Below, one piece after another: positions 17,646 through 24,614 of a DNA stretch of 64,000 bases; within the stretch, counting starts at the first letter, position 1; every line of letters starts with the position of its first letter. The stretch lies in the NCBI GenBank assembly GCA_003818205.1, contig RPRQ01000020.1:1-64000 (forward strand), read 5' to 3'. This stretch comes from Bacteroidales bacterium. GTDB lineage: Bacteria; Bacteroidota; Bacteroidia; Bacteroidales; Tenuifilaceae. The notes under the pieces were generated by a model. That model worked only from the letters and a program-made list of their open reading frames with translations, was not told the DNA's origin and did not search any database. Both the position numbers and the translations under genes were made by a program.

Positions 17646-18638
17646 ATGAAGATTAGAATATCCCGTGAAGCGAAAATTGGTTTTTTTGCAACAGTATGTA
17701 TAGCCGCTATGTTTTGGGGAATTAATTTCCTGAAAGGGAAGAATGTATTTAGCCCCAATCACATCTATTACGCAGTATTCGATCAGGTTGATGGCCTTGA
17801 GAATACTAACCCTGTATTAATCAATGGTTTTAAGGTTGGGCTGGTTAAGAGCATCAAATTTGAGGAAGGGAATACAGGTCGATTTTTGGTAACCCTTTTG
17901 GTTGGGAAGAAGTATCCTATTCCCGAAAATACAGTAGCTAAGATGATTAGCGCAGGATTATTAGGTGGAAAAGCCATTAAACTCGAAGTGGTAAAAGGGG
18001 ATAAGTATATAAGCCCCGGTGATACCCTACCTGCACAGATTGAAACGGGGTTAATCGATCAGCTCGGCTATCAGATTGCGCCGATTAAACAGCGTGCGGA
18101 GGCCCTTATGAAGGAGATGGAGAACACCTTAAAGGTGATGTCCGAAGTTTTTAATGAGGGCAATCGGGCGCAGCTAAACCAAAGCTTTGTAAACCTTAAT
18201 AAGGCTCTATACAGTATTAATCAAACTGCAGCTGAGCTTGATACCACACTAAGCCCCAACGGTACGCTTCGTAAAATTTTTGTTAATTTTGAGTCGATAA
18301 GCGCAAACATAAAGAACAATAACAAGGACATTACTAAGATAGTGAAGAATTTTTCCTCCATTAGCGATACAATTGCAAAGATTAAAATTGCATCAACTAT
18401 GTTGCAGGTTGATTCCGCTATGCACCAATTTAATAGCGTGATGACTAAAATAAACTCAGGGAAGGGAACAATCGGTAGTCTTATTCATAATGATACCCTT
18501 TACCATAACCTCGATAACGCTTCAAGGAGTTTAGACCTATTGCTTAAAGATATTAAAGAAAACCCGAAGAGGTATATTAACTTCTCGTTGATTGATCTCA
18601 GTAGAACAAAATACGAAGAGGTAAAAAAGCCGAGATAG
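17646..18638 (+). CDS. MlaD/MCE family protein
   Basis: A 330-residue protein with a single N-terminal membrane anchor (about 12-29, IGFFATVCIAAMFWGINFL), an MCE domain (about 38-118: YYAVFDQVDGLENTNPVLINGFKVGLVKSI) and a long alpha-helical tail. MCE proteins form hexameric rings that bind lipids; MlaD works with an MlaEF ABC transporter in phospholipid trafficking. No mlaE/mlaF genes are adjacent, so it uses partners coded elsewhere, as is common in Bacteroidota. Co-transcribed with the amidase. Confidence 0.9.
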   Translation: MKIRISREAKIGFFATVCIAAMFWGINFLKGKNVFSPNHIYYAVFDQVDGLENTNPVLINGFKVGLVKSIKFEEGNTGRFLVTLLVGKKYPIPENTVAKMISAGLLGGKAIKLEVVKGDKYISPGDTLPAQIETGLIDQLGYQIAPIKQRAEALMKEMENTLKVMSEVFNEGNRAQLNQSFVNLNKALYSINQTAAELDTTLSPNGTLRKIFVNFESISANIKNNNKDITKIVKNFSSISDTIAKIKIASTMLQVDSAMHQFNSVMTKINSGKGTIGSLIHNDTLYHNLDNASRSLDLLLKDIKENPKRYINFSLIDLSRTKYEEVKKPR

Positions 18639-19116
18639 TTTAGCTTCTCACTCTATCTTAAGAAACTGTTTAAATTTCATTTGTTTTGTAATTGCATCTA
18701 TCGTCGTTGACTACCTACCCGACTGGCAGGTGGGAAGTAAACGATGATATAAATAACTTAAAGCACAAATAGTTAACTATTTATTAATTGAAAGTTAATC
18801 GGTTTCTAAAAAAAATTACCATATATGAAAATTCTTTTTTAGGTATGCTATTTATTATTAATTAATTTCCTTAAATAGAGAAAAAACACAACGTGTTAAC
18901 AGCCACAAAATTACATTATCAACACAATAAGTAATTGAATATCAATGCTGTAAAAATATTTTTTTTTTTTGATAAAATTATTGAGGTGATAGTTAATTCG
19001 TTAAACATAAAATCATTTTTTCAATAGAAAAAAGACTTTTTTTTTCATTTTTTTATTCACAATTTTGTTGAGGTCATAAAAAAAATAATTCAAACGCTAT
19101 ATTCCTACTAATAAAG
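18639..19116 (+). promoter_or_regulatory. AT-rich upstream region of dnaA with DnaA-box matches
   Basis: No gene is seen in these 478 bp. The region is very AT-rich, with poly-A and poly-T runs (for example around 18957-18970 and 19037-19054). TTATTCACA at 19053-19061 fits the DnaA box TTATnCACA exactly, and TTATCAACA at 18916-18924 fits with one mismatch. An imperfect palindrome (CCTACCCGACTGGCAGG) lies at about 18714-18730. This could be the dnaA promoter with autoregulatory boxes or part of a replication origin; two boxes are too few to decide. Confidence 0.5.
19053..19061 (+). promoter_or_regulatory. DnaA box TTATTCACA
   Basis: Exact match to the consensus TTATnCACA, 56 bp before the dnaA start codon. 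Binding by DnaA is inferred from the motif and from its place. Confidence 0.5.
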
Positions 19117-20547
19117 ATGGTTCGCGATTTTCAAGAAGTATGGCATGGTTGCCTTAGGATAATAAAAGATAACGTATCTCCCATAAGCTTCAAAACTTGG
19201 TTTGAACCTATCATTCCGGTTAAACTGGAGAAGAGTATTCTTACCATTCAAGTTCCAAGCCCATTCTTTTATGAGTATTTGGAGGAGCAGTACATTGATA
19301 TACTGCGCAAAACGTTGCGTAAAGAGCTGGGTGCTGATGCTAAGCTTGAGTACAGCGTTGTGATGGAGAACAATAGCTTTGCGAATAGTAAACCCTACAC
19401 CGTTAAATTTCCAACCCAAAATAAAACTGATCTTAAAAATAAGCCCGTTTCGATACCTGTTAATAACCAGGAGTATCAAATAAAGAATCCCTTTGTAATC
19501 CCTGGAATTAAGAAACTTTTCGTTGACCCGCAGCTTAACCCCGATAATACCTTTGCGAATTTCGTAGAAGGGGAGTGTAATCGGCTAGCCCGTTCAGCAG
19601 GACTAGCTGTTGCTCATGCTCCCGGTAAAACAGCATTTAACCCCTTATTGCTATACGGAAATTCTGGGTTAGGGAAAACTCACTTGGCGCAAGCCATTGG
19701 TATTGAGGCTAAGCAAAAATTCCCTGATAAAACGGTCCTATACGTTAACGCAGCTAAATTCCAAACTCAATTCGTAGAAGCGATAAGGAATAATAATAAG
19801 AATGATTTTCTTCATTTTTATCAGATGATTGATATTCTTATTATTGATGATGTTCAGGAATTTGCGGGTAAGGAGAAGACGCAGGATACATTCTTTCATA
19901 TATTCAATCATCTTCATCAAGCGGGGAAACAGCTTATCTTCACATCAGATAAACCTCCCGTTGAGCTTCAGGGTTTGGAGCAAAGGCTTCTTTCAAGGTT
20001 TAAATGGGGCTTATCGGCCGATTTGCAATCGCCAGATTTTGAGACCCGTATTGCGATACTTAAGAAGAAGATATATAACGATGGTATAATAATCCCCGAT
20101 GAGGTGATTGAGTACATTGCATCGAATATTACCAATAACATAAGGGAACTCGAAGGTGCGCTTATCTCTCTATTGGCTCAGTCAACCCTTAATAAGAAGG
20201 ATATTACCCTTGAGCTTACCTCCGAAATGGTTGATAAGCTGGTTAAGAGCACTCGTAAAGAGATTTCCATCGATTATATTCAGAAAATTGTTTGCGAATA
20301 CTTTGGTTTGCCATCGGATGTTCTTCAAACTAAAACTAGAAAAAGAGAGATTGTTCAGGCTCGTCAGATTGCCATGTTCTTTTCAAAGAGCATGACTAAG
20401 TCATCTCTATCAACCATTGGAAGTATTATTGGTGGGAAGGATCATGCTACGGTTCTGCATGCTTGTAAAACCGTAAACAATCTTAAGGATACCGATAAGC
20501 GTTTTAAAAGCCAGATTGAGGACATTGAACGCCGATTAAAAATATAG
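19117..20547 (+). CDS. dnaA: chromosomal replication initiator DnaA
   Basis: A 476-residue initiator. Domain I (about 1-85: VWHGCLRIIKDNVSPISFKTWFEPI, in short WHGCLRIIKD...SFKTWF) is followed by a short linker and the AAA+ domain with Walker A GNSGLGKTHL (181-190), Walker B LIIDDVQEF (241-249) and the sensor region GLEQRLLSRFKWGL; domain IV ends with the DnaA signature GGKDHATVLHACKTV (439-453) that contacts the DnaA box. All catalytic residues are intact. The gene has its own terminator and lies between an MCE gene and a small peptide gene; dnaN and gyrB, its neighbours in many phyla, are absent, which is usual for Bacteroidota. Confidence 0.97.
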   Translation: MVRDFQEVWHGCLRIIKDNVSPISFKTWFEPIIPVKLEKSILTIQVPSPFFYEYLEEQYIDILRKTLRKELGADAKLEYSVVMENNSFANSKPYTVKFPTQNKTDLKNKPVSIPVNNQEYQIKNPFVIPGIKKLFVDPQLNPDNTFANFVEGECNRLARSAGLAVAHAPGKTAFNPLLLYGNSGLGKTHLAQAIGIEAKQKFPDKTVLYVNAAKFQTQFVEAIRNNNKNDFLHFYQMIDILIIDDVQEFAGKEKTQDTFFHIFNHLHQAGKQLIFTSDKPPVELQGLEQRLLSRFKWGLSADLQSPDFETRIAILKKKIYNDGIIIPDEVIEYIASNITNNIRELEGALISLLAQSTLNKKDITLELTSEMVDKLVKSTRKEISIDYIQKIVCEYFGLPSDVLQTKTRKREIVQARQIAMFFSKSMTKSSLSTIGSIIGGKDHATVLHACKTVNNLKDTDKRFKSQIEDIERRLKI

Positions 20548-20560
20548 TTTCAATTTGCTC

Positions 20561-20585
20561 CTCATAGTAAATATGAGTTTTTTTT
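20561..20585 (+). terminator. terminator after dnaA
   Basis: Stem CTCATA (20561-20566) with TATGAG (20572-20577), 5-nt loop, followed by eight T (20578-20585). Short but a good intrinsic terminator. Confidence 0.75.
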
Positions 20586-20626
20586 CTGAGAAATTTGAGC
20601 AAGTATTCATTCAATAGTATAAAACC

Positions 20627-20758
20627 ATGAAAAGGACAAGTAAGAAATCAATTACAAAAGCTATTGAACTTTCAAAAGAAGAGCTTAAGAAAATCAATGG
20701 AGGTGCTGATTTGAAAAAATTTGCTGAGGACTTAGTAAATCTTAGCGTAAAACCATAA
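20627..20758 (+). CDS. small double-glycine leader peptide (putative secreted peptide precursor)
   Basis: A 43-codon gene. The peptide has a lysine-rich start, then the motif LSKEELKKINGG (residues 15-26), which fits the bacteriocin/ComC-type leader consensus with Glu and Leu at the usual places before Gly-Gly. Cutting after the Gly-Gly would leave the 17-residue core ADLKKFAEDLVNLSVKP, amphipathic, about neutral and without Cys or Thr, so not a lanthipeptide or a typical cationic bacteriocin. The start codon follows an A-rich stretch (TATAAAACC) as usual in Bacteroidota. The gene stands between two terminators and thus forms its own unit. No C39-peptidase ABC exporter, radical SAM or other modifying enzyme lies within the window. 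That it is a real gene is inferred from the leader motif and the clean flanks. Confidence 0.65.
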   Translation: MKRTSKKSITKAIELSKEELKKINGGADLKKFAEDLVNLSVKP

Positions 20759-20788
20759 TCCATTTCTCCTTTTGTTGAAAACTTGGCA

Positions 20789-20818
20789 AAATCGGTTAAA
20801 AAAAAATTAACCGATTTT
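20789..20818 (+). terminator. terminator-like hairpin after the small peptide gene
   Basis: Eleven-bp perfect stem AAATCGGTTAA (20789-20799) with TTAACCGATTT (20807-20817) and a 7-nt A loop; the tail is only a short T run (TTTTC), so it could also stabilise the mRNA end. Confidence 0.65.
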
Positions 20819-20840
20819 CATTAGGGAGTAGAAAAAGATA

Positions 20841-20848
20841 TACCTTTG
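20841..20848 (+). promoter_or_regulatory. -7 element (TACCTTTG) of the DMT transporter gene
   Basis: Perfect TAnnTTTG match 16 bp before the ATG at 20864. It covers the possible TTG start at 20846, so that upstream start is unlikely. No clear -33 box. Confidence 0.5.
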
Positions 20849-20863
20849 CCCAAACACTGGAAA

Positions 20864-21754
20864 ATGGTCTTTTTACTCCTTAGCATCCTCTCTTCAACAG
20901 CAATTTTTATCGCCTTTAAGCTAATTGGTCGATATAAGGTAAATACTTTCAGTGCAATTATTGTCAACTATATTATAGCCTGCTCAGCAGGTTTTTTTTT
21001 GAGCCATAGTAGCCCTTTTAATACCAAAACGCTTCATTCCGACTGGCTTCCACTATCACTTTTTCTTGGGGTATTATTCATTACCATGTTCAGATTGATT
21101 GGGCAGAGCGTGCTAAAGGTAGGCGTTTCAACTACTTCGGTTGCAACAAAAATGTCGGTAATAATTCCCATTCTATTTACAGTAGCCATTGAGGCTAACG
21201 ACACCCTTACACCAATAAAGATTTTCGGAATCTTTCTTGCTTTAGTTGCTGTATTCCTCACATCCTATAAACCTGAAAGAGGAAAAATACAACTATCAAC
21301 AACCATGTTACCCATTCTTATCTTTTTGGGGGTTGGAATTCTTGATTCATTGGTTAAATATGCCCAATTCAAGTATGTTTCCAATGAACTTAATCCAATC
21401 TTTTCGGGAGTAACCTTTGGGGTTGCTGGAATCATGGGTATCTTGCTCTTACCTCTCAACAGAAATGCAGCTAAAGACTTAACGAAAATAAAAACTTGGA
21501 TGCTAGGTATTGCCCTTGGATTGGCAAACTTTGGTTCAATGTATTTCTTTATTAAAGCGCTAAACCATATCAATCTTTTAACAGGTAAGCAGGTTCAAGG
21601 CTCTGTAGTTTTTGGCATTAATAACATAGGTATAGTAGCATTGGGGGTAATAATTGGTTACCTATTATTTAAGGAGCGACCAACAAAGTTAAATTGGTTA
21701 GGGATTGCTCTATCTTTACTCGCGATTGTTATTTTAACATTTAGCCAAGGTTAG
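20864..21754 (+). CDS. EamA/DMT family transporter
   Basis: A 296-residue membrane protein with about ten hydrophobic helices arranged as two similar halves of five, the EamA pattern of the drug/metabolite transporter superfamily. The second half ends VVFGINNIGIVALGVIIGYLLFKERPTKLNWLGIALSL (quoted in part: GYLLFKERPTKLNWLGI), the typical EamA end with a charged E-R/K turn. The start at ATG 20864 is chosen over a TTG at 20846, which lies in the -7 promoter box. The IMPACT-family gene starts 2 bp after the stop, so both are one transcript ending at the terminator at 22376. Substrate unknown. Confidence 0.83.
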   Translation: MVFLLLSILSSTAIFIAFKLIGRYKVNTFSAIIVNYIIACSAGFFLSHSSPFNTKTLHSDWLPLSLFLGVLFITMFRLIGQSVLKVGVSTTSVATKMSVIIPILFTVAIEANDTLTPIKIFGIFLALVAVFLTSYKPERGKIQLSTTMLPILIFLGVGILDSLVKYAQFKYVSNELNPIFSGVTFGVAGIMGILLLPLNRNAAKDLTKIKTWMLGIALGLANFGSMYFFIKALNHINLLTGKQVQGSVVFGINNIGIVALGVIIGYLLFKERPTKLNWLGIALSLLAIVILTFSQG

Positions 21755-21756
21755 GT

Positions 21757-22374
21757 ATGCAAATATTTGATGATACATACCAAACGATAGGCGGTAAAGC
21801 CGAAGGGCTTTATAAGGAGAAAGGTAGCAAGTTTATTGCTTTGGCATATCCAGTGATTAGCGAGGAGGAGGTAAAAGAAATTCTTCTTTCGCTTCGCAAG
21901 GAGTATCACGATGCTCGTCATCATTGTTACTCCTATATTATTGGGTTTAAAGGTGAGCATTGGCGGGCAAATGATGATGGTGAGCCATCGGGTACTGCGG
22001 GACGACCCATTCATGGGCAAATCATAAGTAAAAACCTTACCAATATACTTATCGTTGTAATTAGATATTTCGGGGGAACAAAGTTAGGTGTTTCGGGTCT
22101 AATAAATGCTTACAAAATGGCTGCTGCTGATGCATTAGAACATGCAAATGTTGTAGTTAATACTGTAAACAATATTTATAAGATAACTTTTAATTATCTT
22201 GCAATGAATGATATTATGAGGTTGGTAAAAGATGAAAATTTCAAGATAATGGAGCAAAATTTTGATACATCCTGCTTTATCACTGTTGGTATTAGACAAA
22301 GTAGGACCGAGAGTGTTTTAGGTAAAATTGAGAAGATTGACTCAGCATTGGCTAATTTTTTAAAGACAGTATAA
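21757..22374 (+). CDS. YigZ/IMPACT family protein
   Basis: A 205-residue cytosolic protein. The IMPACT domain (about 17-125) shows KGSKFIALAYPV, the signature DDGEPSGTAGRPI and the core VVIRYFGGTKLGVSGLINAYKMAA, followed by a second ferredoxin-like domain (about 130-205). The family is widespread and related to yeast YIH1/mammalian IMPACT, which act on translation control; the bacterial role is unknown. Starts 2 bp after the DMT transporter gene and is followed directly by a terminator. Confidence 0.92.
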   Translation: MQIFDDTYQTIGGKAEGLYKEKGSKFIALAYPVISEEEVKEILLSLRKEYHDARHHCYSYIIGFKGEHWRANDDGEPSGTAGRPIHGQIISKNLTNILIVVIRYFGGTKLGVSGLINAYKMAAADALEHANVVVNTVNNIYKITFNYLAMNDIMRLVKDENFKIMEQNFDTSCFITVGIRQSRTESVLGKIEKIDSALANFLKTV

Positions 22375-22375
22375 T

Positions 22376-22402
22376 TGCCCCTTTTATCGGGGCATTTTTT
22401 TT
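22376..22402 (+). terminator. terminator after the yigZ-like gene
   Basis: Stem TGCCCC (22376-22381) with GGGGCA (22389-22394), 7-nt loop, eight T (22395-22402). Starts 2 bp after the stop codon. Confidence 0.9.
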
Positions 22403-22445
22403 GGAATATAGTGATACAATTACATAACTAGTTAAACCAAATAGT

Positions 22446-23354
22446 ATGAAGAACAAAAGTTTAGTTTCAATTGACGATTTAAGCAAGGAGGAGATTTTTA
22501 GGGTTCTCGACCTAGCTGAAGGGTTTGAGAAAAATCCTAACCAACGAATTCTCGTTGGTAAAGTGGTGGCTACGCTTTTCTATGAGCCATCAACACGCAC
22601 TCGTCTAAGCTTTGAAAGCGCAGTAAATCGCTTAGGTGGTCGAGTAATAGGGTTTTCCGAAGCATCATCAACAAGCGTATCGAAGGGTGAAAGCCTAAAG
22701 GATACCATAATGACCGTTGCTAACTATTCCGATTTAATTGTAATGCGTCACCCCATCGAGGGCAGCGCTCGCTATGCTAGCGAGGTTTCAAAGGTGCCAA
22801 TCATCAATGCTGGTGATGGAGCGAATCAGCATCCAACCCAAACCCTACTAGATTTATACTCTATCCGCAAAACACAAGGAAAACTAGACAACCTAAAAAT
22901 AGTGATGGTTGGAGACCTGAAGTATGGTCGAACTGTTCACTCATTACTTATGGCGATGTCGCAATTTAATGCTTCGTTTACTTTTATCTCTCCAAAAGAG
23001 CTACAAATGCCCCTTGAGTATAAAATGTATCTCGATAGCATTGGTCTAAAATATAATGAAACTTCTGAACTGGCCGATAACATTAAGGATGCAGATATAA
23101 TATATATGACAAGGGTCCAACGTGAGCGTTTCTCCGATCCATTGGAGTATGAAAAGGTTAAGAATGTATATGTTCTTCGTAATGAGATGCTAAAGGAAAC
23201 TAAACCAAATATGAAAGTTCTCCATCCACTGCCAAGAGTCAATGAAATTCATACCGATGTAGATGATAACCCACAAGCCTACTATTTTCCACAAGCCCTG
23301 AATGGAGTATTTACTCGTATGGCGATTATGGCGATTATACTCGGTTTAAAATAA
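22446..23354 (+). CDS. pyrB: aspartate carbamoyltransferase, catalytic chain
   Basis: Catalyses carbamoyl phosphate + aspartate to carbamoyl aspartate, the first committed step of pyrimidine synthesis. The 302-residue chain has the carbamoyl phosphate motif [15 protein letters not shown] (46-59, with S49-T-R-T-R53), the loop SKGESLKDT with Lys80 in the place of E. coli Lys84, [13 protein letters not shown], and [14 protein letters not shown] near the end. The regulatory chain gene pyrI follows after 14 bp, so the enzyme is the class B (E. coli-like) dodecamer. Confidence 0.97.
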   Translation: MKNKSLVSIDDLSKEEIFRVLDLAEGFEKNPNQRILVGKVVATLFYEPSTRTRLSFESAVNRLGGRVIGFSEASSTSVSKGESLKDTIMTVANYSDLIVMRHPIEGSARYASEVSKVPIINAGDGANQHPTQTLLDLYSIRKTQGKLDNLKIVMVGDLKYGRTVHSLLMAMSQFNASFTFISPKELQMPLEYKMYLDSIGLKYNETSELADNIKDADIIYMTRVQRERFSDPLEYEKVKNVYVLRNEMLKETKPNMKVLHPLPRVNEIHTDVDDNPQAYYFPQALNGVFTRMAIMAIILGLK

Positions 23355-23368
23355 TAATTTAATAAGAA

Positions 23369-23833
23369 ATGGATATGAAAGACATAAAACAGCTTAGCGT
23401 AAACGCAATTCATAATGGTACCGTTATTGACCATATACCTGCACAGAACTTATTCAAGGTAATTTCAATACTGGGTCTCGATAAGATTGGAAGCAAGATA
23501 ACCTTTGGAACAAACCTTGAGAGTAAAAGAATGGGCAAGAAAGCGATTATAAAAATTGCTGATAAATTCTTTGAGAAGGACGAAATTAACCGTATTGCCA
23601 TGGTTGCACCTCTTGCAAAGCTAAATATCATTAGAGAGTACGAGGTAGTTGATAAAATGCTTGTAGAGGTTCCGGATGGAATTTCAGGGATAGTAAAATG
23701 TATGAATCCCAAGTGCATCACTAATAACGAGAAGGTTACACCACGTTTTAAAGTGGTAGATAAGAAGAATGTTTCGTTAAAGTGCCATTACTGTGAAAAG
23801 ATTACTGATCAGGAGCATATGGAGTATTTATAA
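23369..23833 (+). CDS. pyrI: aspartate carbamoyltransferase, regulatory chain
   Basis: A 154-residue allosteric subunit. The nucleotide-binding N-terminal domain shows [16 protein letters not shown] (11-26) as in E. coli PyrI, where this segment binds CTP/ATP; the C-terminal zinc domain has Cys111, Cys116, Cys139 and Cys142 (C-x4-C, then C-x2-C) that join it to PyrB. Complete. A second in-frame ATG two codons later (23375) is an equally possible start. Ends the pyrBI operon before a shared terminator. Confidence 0.96.
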   Translation: MDMKDIKQLSVNAIHNGTVIDHIPAQNLFKVISILGLDKIGSKITFGTNLESKRMGKKAIIKIADKFFEKDEINRIAMVAPLAKLNIIREYEVVDKMLVEVPDGISGIVKCMNPKCITNNEKVTPRFKVVDKKNVSLKCHYCEKITDQEHMEYL

Positions 23834-23867
23834 AGACAAAAGACAAAAATTTAAAGTCTAAGAGTAA

Positions 23868-23904
23868 AAAAAGCGACAAGTGAATCTCTCGACTTGTCGC
23901 TTTT
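23868..23904. terminator. bidirectional terminator between pyrI and hsp20
   Basis: Twelve-bp stem AAAGCGACAAGT (23870-23881) with ACTTGTCGCTTT (23892-23903), with A run before and T run after, so it can work for both convergent genes. Confidence 0.88.
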
Positions 23905-23928
23905 GTCGTTTTGCTTAACCCTTATCTC

Positions 23929-24375
23929 TTACGATATAGAAATCTGGCGCATGGGCTTAACCTTTGCTTCCTCCTTTTTGGGGATTACTACGTCTAGGAT
24001 ACCATCCTTATAGGTTGCCTTAATCTTATCGGATTCCACCGAATCGGGGAGAGTGAAGTACCTCTTGAACGAAGCGTATTGGAATTCGCAACGCATTACC
24101 TTTTCGGAGTTTTCCTCATTCTTCACCTCTTTCTCGCTTGAGATCTCAAGGACATTGTTGTTCAGGTCAATCTTGAAATCTTTCTTGTCGAAACCGGGTG
24201 CTGCAACCTCAATGGTGTATTCATCTTTGCCCTCTTTGATATTTACAGCAGGCATGGTTGTGTTTGCAGGTGTGTCAAAGAATCGTGCAAACAAGTCGTC
24301 ACCGAATAATCCTTCACTAAGGTTTGGTAACATCGATTTACGTCTAATCATCGGAATCATGGTTTTATCCTCCAT
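23929..24375 (-). CDS. Hsp20/alpha-crystallin family small heat shock protein
   Basis: A 148-residue ATP-independent chaperone that holds unfolding proteins. A short N-terminal arm (LPNLSEGLFGDDLFARFFD) precedes the alpha-crystallin domain (about 40-135: PAVNIKEGKDEYTIEVAAPGFDKKDFKI, FKRYFTLPDSVESDKIKATYKDGILDVVIPK in part), with the A-x-x-x-n-G-I-L motif (ATYKDGILDV) that is the family hallmark, and an IxI-like tail (QISIS). The exact start is open: Met6 or Met9 are alternatives. A pair of CATAATG palindromic sites lies about 100 bp upstream. Confidence 0.93.
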   Translation of the reverse strand: MEDKTMIPMIRRKSMLPNLSEGLFGDDLFARFFDTPANTTMPAVNIKEGKDEYTIEVAAPGFDKKDFKIDLNNNVLEISSEKEVKNEENSEKVMRCEFQYASFKRYFTLPDSVESDKIKATYKDGILDVVIPKKEEAKVKPMRQISIS

Positions 24376-24472
24376 TATTTAGTTTAACATTAATTTGATT
24401 TATTTGCAACCTTTTATATTTATGGTTGCTGATTGGTATTATTCAATGAATATGCCAACCAATAAAACAGGA

Positions 24473-24515
24473 CATAATGACACTATTTCTATGCTGAGTG
24501 CGCCATAATGGCACA
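24473..24515. promoter_or_regulatory. two CATAATG sites 31 bp apart, one in a 17-bp palindrome
   Basis: TGCGCCATAATGGCACA (24499-24515) is a nearly perfect palindrome; a related half-conserved site ACATAATGACA starts at 24472. The centres are 31 bp apart, about three helical turns. They lie between divergent hsp20 and the hybrid kinase gene and could control either. Confidence 0.4.
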
Positions 24516-24614
24516 TTTATATACATATTTATTTGATAACTAGGTATATATATAATAGTAAGACTATTTCAAGAGAATCGCTTTTTTTTTTATATCTTTT
24601 CCGGCTAATCTGAC

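Noticed and set aside
20846-20863. TTG start six codons upstream for the DMT transporter
   Set aside because: The TTG is part of the perfect -7 box TACCTTTG, so it would lie before the transcript start.
24499-24515. Sigma-54 promoter (TGGCAC...TTGC) within the palindrome near hsp20
   Set aside because: On both strands the second element (TTGC-like) is missing at the required 12-bp distance from the GG.
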